A stretch of 13,039 bases of DNA from Lachnospiraceae bacterium. Its GTDB lineage: Bacteria; Bacillota_A; Clostridia; Lachnospirales; Lachnospiraceae. Below the pieces are notes generated by a model. The model did no database searches and had not been told where the DNA came from. It saw only the letters and a list, made by a program, of their open reading frames with translations. Position numbers and translations under genes: made by a program. This document shows positions 7,086-13,039 of this stretch, piece by piece; within the stretch, counting starts at the first letter, position 1; each line of letters begins with the position of its first letter. The DNA lies in assembly GCA_017620055.1 (NCBI GenBank), contig JAFZRD010000112.1, positions 1-13,039 on the forward strand, read 5' to 3'.

Positions 7086-7114
7086 ATTATATACCTTGTG
7101 ACATGAAAAGAAAA
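7086..7114 (-). promoter_or_regulatory. Candidate promoter of the sigma/pilus operon
   Basis: On the minus strand a perfect TATAAT lies at 7086-7091, in the AT-rich run GTATATAATATAC. At 17 bases spacing the -35 region reads TTTTCT (7109-7114), a poor match to TTGACA. It would start transcription near 7079, about 48 bases before the GGDEF-like gene. The -10 is convincing, but the -35 is weak enough that an activator may be needed or the true promoter may lie elsewhere. The divergent gap is 179 bases (7032-7210). Confidence 0.45.
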
Positions 7115-7135
7115 GAATTTTAAGTTGCAAAATAC

Positions 7136-7162
7136 TGAACCTTTTTGACTTTAAAAGGTGTC
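7136..7162 (+). promoter_or_regulatory. Possible ECF-type promoter and inverted repeat before the divergent gene
   Basis: TGAACC (7136-7141), 17 bases, then TGTC (7159-7162) loosely resembles the TGAAAC-N16-CGTC pattern of Bacillus ECF sigma factors. The same stretch holds a 7-base perfect inverted repeat, ACCTTTT (7139-7145) and AAAAGGT (7153-7159), spaced by 7, which could be an operator or chance. No sigma-A promoter with both boxes is visible for this gene. It would give a leader of roughly 40 bases. Weak evidence. Confidence 0.25.
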
Positions 7163-7210
7163 TTAAACATTGAAAGGATATGTTATTCGTTTTTTGGAAA
7201 GAAGGTTATC

Positions 7211-7645
7211 ATGACGGTTAAACGTAAAATCATAGTCAATATTCTTGCGACCATAGCTTTTATATTCCTGTTTCTTCTTCCGCTTCTCGGATTCAAGACA
7301 ACAGGTATCAATGCGGGTCAGACGGCAGAGTCCGCGGTATCCACAGGGGATTACGTTTTCTTTGTAGTCCAGAATGAAGAGGTTCCGCTCGCCGCCGTTC
7401 CGAACACGGGTGTGTCCGGTTATGTATTATGGATATCGCTTGCTTCCCTTGCATCGGTCATAGTGTTCATGTATTCCGCATGGTATATGACGATCCGCAA
7501 GAACACATATGAGCTCACGGGTAAGCTTTCACCGGCAAGTCGTAAGGAATTCCGCATGTCTTCTGGATACTTTCATCCGATCCGTGCTTACCAGCTTGCC
7601 AAGGAAGCTGAAGCGACCGTTGCTTCAATGTATGTGAACTACTGA
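7211..7645 (+). CDS. Small membrane protein with an internal sortase-like VPNTG motif (144 aa)
   Basis: Not a family I recognise. Residues 7-27 form a hydrophobic signal or anchor after a basic start (MTVKRK). About 40 residues follow outside the membrane, ending in EEVPLAAVPNTG (56-67), which resembles the cell-wall sorting motif in many clostridial surface proteins. A second hydrophobic helix comes at about 71-93, then a basic tail of about 50 residues. True sorting signals end soon after the helix, so the long tail is odd; a two-span hairpin with both ends inside is also possible. The ATG at 7211 has GGAAAGAAGG (7196-7205) five bases upstream and is preferred over a TTG at 7145. It is the only plus-strand gene here, divergent from the sigma/pilus operon and convergent with rpoC. 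Confidence 0.8.
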   Translation: MTVKRKIIVNILATIAFIFLFLLPLLGFKTTGINAGQTAESAVSTGDYVFFVVQNEEVPLAAVPNTGVSGYVLWISLASLASVIVFMYSAWYMTIRKNTYELTGKLSPASRKEFRMSSGYFHPIRAYQLAKEAEATVASMYVNY

Positions 7646-7670
7646 TCACCTGATTTTTTATTCGCATAAC

Positions 7671-7703
7671 AAAAGACAGAGGAATCTCTCCTCTGTCTTT
7701 TTT
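7671..7703 (+). terminator. Shared intrinsic terminator between the small gene and rpoC
   Basis: A perfect 13-base inverted repeat, AAAAGACAGAGGA (7671-7683) and TCCTCTGTCTTTT (7689-7701), with a 5-base loop. On the plus strand it ends in a six-T run (7698-7703), 25 bases after the small gene's stop. Read on the minus strand, 28 bases after the rpoC stop, it ends in a shorter four-T run. It probably works in both directions and separates rpoBC from the downstream operon. Confidence 0.88.
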
Positions 7704-7729
7704 ATTGCATTTACGGGATGCGGTATTAT

Positions 7730-10700
7730 TTATTCTTCCGCTTCCACGGTTTCCTCCTCGGCTGCTTCGTCAAGCTCCTCATCGATATCGATCTCATCCT
7801 CGAGTTCCGCCTGATCCTCATCTTCATAAGCATCCTCATACTCGGGAATGACCTCTTCCTCCTTCTCGACTATAAGGCTGTCGGGAAGAGTCGTGTCGAG
7901 CATAACGTTTCTGTACTGCTTCATACCTGTACCTGCAGGTATCAGCTTACCGATGATAACGTTTTCCTTCAGTCCGATAAGCGGATCGACCTTACCCTTT
8001 ATGGCGGCTTCTGTCAGAACTCTTGTCGTCTCCTGGAAGGAAGCTGCCGACAGGAATGAGCTCGTCGCAAGGCTGGCCTTGGTGATACCGAGCATGACCT
8101 GTTTTGCTTCAACGGTCTTCTTACCTTCAGCCTCAAGAGCCTCATTGATATCCTCGAGTTCGAGCGCATCAACAAGTGAACCGGGCAGAAGATCCGAATC
8201 ACCGTCATCCTCTATGCGGACTTTCTTGAGCATCTGGCGAACGATGACCTCTATATGCTTATCGTTGATCTCAACACCCTGGAGTCTGTAAACTCTCTGA
8301 ACCTCGCGGAGCATGTAATCCTGCGCCGCACGGACACCCTTGATCTTCAGGATATCATGAGGATTGACCGAACCGTCGGTAAGCTCGTCACCGGCCTGGA
8401 TGTCAACGCCTTCCTCGGTGATCTTGGATCTTGATCCGTAAGGGATCAGATATGTCTTGGACTCACCCGTCTCATCGTTTGTTACAACGACTTCACGTTT
8501 CTTCTTTGTATCATGAAGGACCGCACGTCCGGCGATCTCGGATATGATCGCAAGTCCCTTGGGCTTACGTGCCTCAAACAGTTCCTCTACACGGGGAAGA
8601 CCCTGTGTGATATCGTCTCCGGCAACACCACCGGTATGGAATGTTCTCATCGTAAGCTGTGTACCGGGCTCACCGATCGACTGTGCGGCGATGATACCGA
8701 CAGCCTCGCCGACCTGAACCATCTCACCGGTCGCCATGTTCGCGCCGTAGCACTTCGAACATATGCCGTTATGGCACTTACATGTGAGTATTGTACGGAT
8801 CTTGACACCGATCTTCGATTCCATGATCGGAGTTCCTTCGGAATCCACGGCACTCCTGAGAACCGTTTCCACACGTCTCGGTGTGATCATATGGTTTGCT
8901 TTGACAAGCACGTTACCGTCCTTATCAACGATATCCTCTGCGGCATATCTTCCGAGGATACGGTCGCGGAGCGTCTCGATGACTTCCTTGCCGTCCGCAA
9001 ATGCCCTTACGTGCATTCCGGGTATCTTGTTACGCTTCTCCGAGCAGTCCTGTTCACGGATGATCAGCTCCTGGGAGATATCTACAAGACGTCTTGTCAG
9101 ATAACCCGAGTCCGCCGTACGAAGTGCCGTATCGGACAGACCTTTACGGGCGCCGTGTGCCGACATGAAGTACTCGAGGACGTCAAGACCTTCACGGAAG
9201 TTCGACTTGATGGGCAGCTCGATGGTCTTACCTGTTGTATCGGCCATCAGTCCGCGCATTCCGGCAAGCTGTTTGATCTGCTTGTTCGAACCACGGGCAC
9301 CGGAGTCTGCCATCATGTAAATGTTATTGTATTTATCAAGTCCGTCGATAAGTTCTTTTGTGATGCTCTCGTCGGTAGCCTTCCAGGTGTTGATGACACC
9401 GTCATGTCTCTCTTCCTCGGTGATAAGACCACGTCTGTAGTTCTTGGTGATCTCCTCAACCGTAACCTGTGCCTTGTCGAACATTTCCTGCTTGGCTGCG
9501 GGAACCGTCATATCGGATATCGAAACCGTCATGGCTGCCTGTGTCGAATACTTGTAACCCATCGACTTGATATCATCAAGAACCTCGGCCGTCTTCGTTG
9601 CACCGTGATTATTGATGACTCTTTCAAGTATCTTCTTCAGATCCGACTTGCCGACATGGAAAGCTATCTCAAGCTTAAGAGCGTTCTCGGGATCTTCCCT
9701 GTCAACGAATCCGAGATCCTGTGGAAGGATCTCATTGAAGATCAGTCTTCCGAGCGTAGTCTTTATAACACCCGATACTTCCGTGCCGTCAGCAAGAGTC
9801 TTCTGTCTGTAGACATTGATGGGCTGATGGAGCGTGATCTCCTGGTTCTCGTATGCCAGAAGTGCCTGATTCATCGAGTTGAAGTATCTTCCGAGTATGT
9901 CGACCATCTCGCAGACGATCCATCTGTCACGCTCGGGATCGATGTTCACACGGATCAGAGTATCGCGCTCAAGAGCCGTTTCCTTGATAGAATCAAGGCT
10001 CTTGCCGGCCTTGACAGCCTTGGCCTTTGCATTCTGGTAAGTATCGAACGCCTTGACCGCCGCCTCTATAAACGAAGAACGGATCTGTTCTCTCTCGGCG
10101 TGCTTCTCTGCGATATCATTGTATTCCCTGATGGTTTCCTTTGCCTTCTGGGCTTCCGCATCGGTTGCCGGGAAGCTTACTTCGGGCTTGCCTTCAAAAT
10201 CGGGATCCTTGGAAAGGTCTCTCATCTTCTCCATTGTAAGGTAGTAGATACCAAGTACCATATCCTGTGAAGGAACCGCAACGGGTCCGCCGTCCGAAGG
10301 CTTCAGAAGGTTATTTGGTGAGAGCAGAAGGAATCTGCACTCCGCCTGTGCCTCAACCGAAAGGGGAAGATGCACAGCCATCTGGTCACCGTCGAAGTCG
10401 GCATTGAATGCCGTACATACGAGAGGGTGAAGCTTGATAGCCTTACCTTCGACAAGTATCGGCTCGAATGCCTGAATACCGAGTCTGTGCAGCGTTGGTG
10501 CACGGTTCAGCATTACAGGATGTTCCTTGATAACATCCTCGAGAACGTCCCATACTTCCGGACGGAGACGTTCAACCATCTTCTTTGCGTTCTTTATGTT
10601 ATGAGCCGACTTGTTTGCAACAAGCTCCTTCATTACGAAAGGCTTGAACAGCTCGATAGCCATCTCCTTCGGAAGACCGCACTGATAGATCTTCAGTTCG

Positions 10701-11767
10701 GGACCGACAACGATAACCGAACGTCCCGAATAGTCGACACGCTTACCGAGAAGGTTCTGACGGAATCGTCCTGACTTACCTTTGAGCATATCGGAAAGAG
10801 ACTTGAGAGGTCTGTTTCCGGGGCCGGTTACCGGACGTCCGCGACGGCCGTTGTCTATAAGCGCGTCAACAGCTTCCTGAAGCATTCTCTTCTCGTTACG
10901 TACGATGATATCGGGCGCACCGAGTTCAAGCAGTCTCTTCAGTCGGTTGTTACGGTTGATTATCCTTCTGTACAGATCGTTAAGGTCACTTGTCGCGAAT
11001 CTTCCGCCGTCAAGCTGGACCATGGGACGAAGATCGGGCGGGATGACCGGGATGACATCCATTATCATCCACTCGGGCTTGTTTCCGGATTCGCGGAACG
11101 CCTCCACCACTTCGAGTCTCTTTATGATCTTGGCCTTCTTCTGGCCTGTTGAATCTTCAAGCTGTGCCTTGAGGTCATCTGCTTCCGCATCAAGATCGAT
11201 GGCCATGAGAAGCTCTTTGATCGCTTCCGCACCCATACCTACACGGAACTTGCCCCAGCCGTATTCTTCGCATTCCTTCTGGTATTCCGCCTCTGTAAGT
11301 ACCTGCTTGTACTTCAGATCGGTCGCCATCGGATCAAGTACTATATAGTTCGCAAAATACAGAACCTTCTCAAGTGTTCTCGGTGACAGGTCGAGTATCA
11401 GACCCATACGGCTCGGGATACCCTTGAAATACCATATATGCGAAACAGGAGCAGCCAGTTCGATATGACCCATACGTTCACGACGAACGTTTGCCTTTGT
11501 GACCTCAACTCCGCATCGGTCACAGATGACTCCCTTATAACGGATCTTCTTGTACTTTCCGCAGTGGCATTCCCAGTCCTTGGAGGGTCCGAAGATCCTC
11601 TCACAGAACAGACCGTCCTTCTCGGGCTTGAGAGTTCTGTAGTTGATCGTCTCGGGTTTTCTGACTTCTCCCTTTGACCACTCTTTTATCTTCTCAGGCG
11701 ATGCGAGTCCAATACGGATCGCATCAAATGTTAAAGGCTCGTAAGCTTCTTTATTTTGTTCTGCCAT
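7730..11767 (-). CDS. rpoC: DNA-directed RNA polymerase subunit beta'
   Basis: The catalytic large subunit, complete at 1345 residues (B. subtilis has 1199). In order: zinc site 1 with Cys67, Cys69, Cys82 and Cys85; the Mg-binding NADFDGD with Asp457, 459 and 461; the stretch [19 protein letters not shown] (821-839); the bridge-helix region (about 858-900); zinc site 2 with Cys908, Cys996, Cys1003 and Cys1006; and the trigger loop with Met1040 and His1044. All essential residues are present. The extra length has two sources: an insert of roughly 115 residues at about 512-628 and an acidic tail after about 1300. The ATG at 11767 follows AAAGGAG with a 6-base gap, 33 bases after rpoB. The gene ends at a hairpin terminator, so it is not transcriptionally joined to rpsL, its usual neighbour. 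Confidence 0.99.
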   Translation of the reverse strand: MAEQNKEAYEPLTFDAIRIGLASPEKIKEWSKGEVRKPETINYRTLKPEKDGLFCERIFGPSKDWECHCGKYKKIRYKGVICDRCGVEVTKANVRRERMGHIELAAPVSHIWYFKGIPSRMGLILDLSPRTLEKVLYFANYIVLDPMATDLKYKQVLTEAEYQKECEEYGWGKFRVGMGAEAIKELLMAIDLDAEADDLKAQLEDSTGQKKAKIIKRLEVVEAFRESGNKPEWMIMDVIPVIPPDLRPMVQLDGGRFATSDLNDLYRRIINRNNRLKRLLELGAPDIIVRNEKRMLQEAVDALIDNGRRGRPVTGPGNRPLKSLSDMLKGKSGRFRQNLLGKRVDYSGRSVIVVGPELKIYQCGLPKEMAIELFKPFVMKELVANKSAHNIKNAKKMVERLRPEVWDVLEDVIKEHPVMLNRAPTLHRLGIQAFEPILVEGKAIKLHPLVCTAFNADFDGDQMAVHLPLSVEAQAECRFLLLSPNNLLKPSDGGPVAVPSQDMVLGIYYLTMEKMRDLSKDPDFEGKPEVSFPATDAEAQKAKETIREYNDIAEKHAEREQIRSSFIEAAVKAFDTYQNAKAKAVKAGKSLDSIKETALERDTLIRVNIDPERDRWIVCEMVDILGRYFNSMNQALLAYENQEITLHQPINVYRQKTLADGTEVSGVIKTTLGRLIFNEILPQDLGFVDREDPENALKLEIAFHVGKSDLKKILERVINNHGATKTAEVLDDIKSMGYKYSTQAAMTVSISDMTVPAAKQEMFDKAQVTVEEITKNYRRGLITEEERHDGVINTWKATDESITKELIDGLDKYNNIYMMADSGARGSNKQIKQLAGMRGLMADTTGKTIELPIKSNFREGLDVLEYFMSAHGARKGLSDTALRTADSGYLTRRLVDISQELIIREQDCSEKRNKIPGMHVRAFADGKEVIETLRDRILGRYAAEDIVDKDGNVLVKANHMITPRRVETVLRSAVDSEGTPIMESKIGVKIRTILTCKCHNGICSKCYGANMATGEMVQVGEAVGIIAAQSIGEPGTQLTMRTFHTGGVAGDDITQGLPRVEELFEARKPKGLAIISEIAGRAVLHDTKKKREVVVTNDETGESKTYLIPYGSRSKITEEGVDIQAGDELTDGSVNPHDILKIKGVRAAQDYMLREVQRVYRLQGVEINDKHIEVIVRQMLKKVRIEDDGDSDLLPGSLVDALELEDINEALEAEGKKTVEAKQVMLGITKASLATSSFLSAASFQETTRVLTEAAIKGKVDPLIGLKENVIIGKLIPAGTGMKQYRNVMLDTTLPDSLIVEKEEEVIPEYEDAYEDEDQAELEDEIDIDEELDEAAEEETVEAEE

Positions 11768-11800
11768 GTTTAGCTCCTTTACAAAAGTATTGGCTTAAGA

Positions 11801-13039
11801 TCATTCCTCTGTGTCGTCGTAGCTTTCTTCAAACTCTTCATCCGAATCGAATTCTTCATCGGCTTCTTCGACATCAACGAGATCTCCGCTTTCTTCGTCG
11901 AATTCCTGCGTGCTGTATCCGCTCTTCGCAAAGTTTTCTTCCTTGCGGTAATCCTTGAAGTCTCCCTCAAGAACGGAACGCATGTCTGTTTCGCCGTAAT
12001 CAACGGTTTCCTTGATCTCTACTTCCGTATTGTCGTCTTTGAGAACGCGCACATCAAGGCCGAGTGACTGCAACTCCTTAAGAAGAACCTTGAATGATTC
12101 CGGAATACCACCCTCGGGAATATTGTCACCCTTGATGATAGCTTCGTATGTCTTGACACGGCCTATAACGTCATCCGACTTGACTGTCAGGATCTCCTGC
12201 AGCGTGTAGGATGCGCCGTATGCCTCCAGAGCCCACACTTCCATCTCACCGAAACGCTGTCCGCCGAACTGGGCCTTACCGCCGAGAGGCTGCTGCGTAA
12301 CGAGTGAGTACGGGCCTGTTGAACGTGCATGTATCTTATCGTCTACCAGATGGTGAAGCTTGAGGTAATGCATGTGACCTATAGTGACCGGATTGTCAAA
12401 GTATTCTCCGGTACGTCCGTCACGAAGTCTTACCTTACCGTCTCTTGAGATCGGTACACCCTTCCAGAGCTTTCTGTGTTCCCTGTTCTCCGACAGGTAC
12501 TCATATACCTCGGGAAGAAGCTCAGCCTTATGAAGACTCTCGAACGTGACCTCAGACTTGTCCTTGGCTTCCTTTGAATCAAACGGAAGGTTGACGTAGT
12601 CATTGGCAAGATCGAGCGTATCCATGATGTCATCCTCGTCCGCTCCGTCGAAGACGGGTGTCGAGATGTTGAACCCGAGTGCCTTCGCTGCAAGTGACAG
12701 ATGGATCTCAAGGACCTGTCCGATATTCATACGCGAAGGAACACCCAGAGGATTAAGGACGATGTCCACGGGACGTCCGTTGGGAAGATAAGGCATATCC
12801 TCGATCGGGAGCACACGGGAAACAACACCCTTGTTACCGTGACGACCTGCCATCTTGTCACCTACGGATATCTTTCTCTTCTGAGCGATGTATATCCTGA
12901 CGGATTTGTTGACTCCGGGAGGGAGCTCATCTCCGTTTTCTCTTGTAAATACTTTGGCATCAACGATGATACCGTATTCTCCGTGAGGAACCTTAAGGGA
13001 TGTATCCCTTACTTCCCTTGCCTTCTCACCGAAGATCGC
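11801..13039 (-). CDS. rpoB: DNA-directed RNA polymerase subunit beta, 3' part (runs off the window)
   Basis: The last 412 residues are visible; the 5' part lies beyond the right edge, and the reading frame is open to the last base. The segment starting [18 protein letters not shown] matches the conserved C-terminal third. [15 protein letters not shown] contains the two active-site lysines that correspond to E. coli Lys1065 and Lys1073. [20 protein letters not shown] and [15 protein letters not shown] are the conserved clamp-anchoring C-terminal segments. Before [13 protein letters not shown] there is a longer spacer than in B. subtilis (including [14 protein letters not shown]), which I associate with Lachnospiraceae. 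After the conserved part comes a tail of about 60 residues ending in a strongly acidic run. The stop is TGA (11801-11803), 33 bases before rpoC. Confidence 0.99.
   Translation of the reverse strand, partial: AIFGEKAREVRDTSLKVPHGEYGIIVDAKVFTRENGDELPPGVNKSVRIYIAQKRKISVGDKMAGRHGNKGVVSRVLPIEDMPYLPNGRPVDIVLNPLGVPSRMNIGQVLEIHLSLAAKALGFNISTPVFDGADEDDIMDTLDLANDYVNLPFDSKEAKDKSEVTFESLHKAELLPEVYEYLSENREHRKLWKGVPISRDGKVRLRDGRTGEYFDNPVTIGHMHYLKLHHLVDDKIHARSTGPYSLVTQQPLGGKAQFGGQRFGEMEVWALEAYGASYTLQEILTVKSDDVIGRVKTYEAIIKGDNIPEGGIPESFKVLLKELQSLGLDVRVLKDDNTEVEIKETVDYGETDMRSVLEGDFKDYRKEENFAKSGYSTQEFDEESGDLVDVEEADEEFDSDEEFEESYDDTEE

Noticed and set aside
7145..7210. TTG start at 7145 for the plus-strand small gene
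   Set aside because: No ribosome binding site precedes it, the extra residues do not look like part of the signal sequence, and the ATG at 7211 has a good site at 7196-7205.
7211..7645. The VPNTG protein as an ordinary sortase-anchored surface protein
   Set aside because: The motif is followed by a helix and then about 50 further residues, whereas sorting signals end within a few basic residues of the helix. It is kept only as a question.
8513..10270. A long open frame of 585 codons on the plus strand opposite rpoC
   Set aside because: It is fully antisense to the conserved rpoC frame, has no domain I recognise, is rich in Arg, Cys and His as expected for an antisense shadow, and has no convincing ribosome binding site.

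Overview
The window looks like part of a Clostridia chromosome (Bacillota), most likely Lachnospiraceae or a close relative. The evidence is the style of RpoB, RpoC and S12, the AGGAGG-type ribosome binding sites, one perfect sigma-A promoter, and pilin-like proteins of a kind I associate with that family. The assignment rests on remembered family sequences, not on a search. No tRNA, rRNA, transposase, integrase, CRISPR array or attachment site is visible. The longest stretch without a gene is 179 bases.

Layout, right to left (almost everything is on the minus strand). (1) 13039-7730: the 3' part of rpoB and all of rpoC, 33 bases apart, ending at a hairpin terminator at 7671-7703. (2) 7211-7645, plus strand: a small two-helix membrane protein that converges on rpoC and shares that terminator. 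(3) 7031-385: ten minus-strand genes, tightly packed or overlapping, that look like one operon. In order they encode a membrane protein with a degenerate GGDEF domain, an ECF-type sigma factor, a single-span protein that could be its anti-sigma partner, a transglutaminase-fold lipoprotein, a GspF/PilC platform protein, four small single-helix pilin-like proteins, and a PilT-type ATPase. (4) 363-1: a perfect consensus promoter, a leader with a 5' hairpin, and the start of rpsL.

The main point of interest is the gene order. In most Firmicutes rpoB-rpoC is followed directly by rpsL. Here about 7.4 kb separates them, holding a reduced type IV pilus-like machine that carries its own candidate regulators. 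The machine has a PilT-type motor and a platform, but no PilB/GspE assembly ATPase, no prepilin peptidase and no pilin with a canonical cleavage motif inside the window.

A working model, by inference only: the sigma factor and its single-span partner control the operon and perhaps the divergent small gene in response to an envelope signal. The lipoprotein and the four single-helix proteins act outside the membrane. GspF and PilT supply the platform and the motor. Separately, RpoC carries an insert of about 115 residues and an acidic tail not expected from its B. subtilis counterpart.
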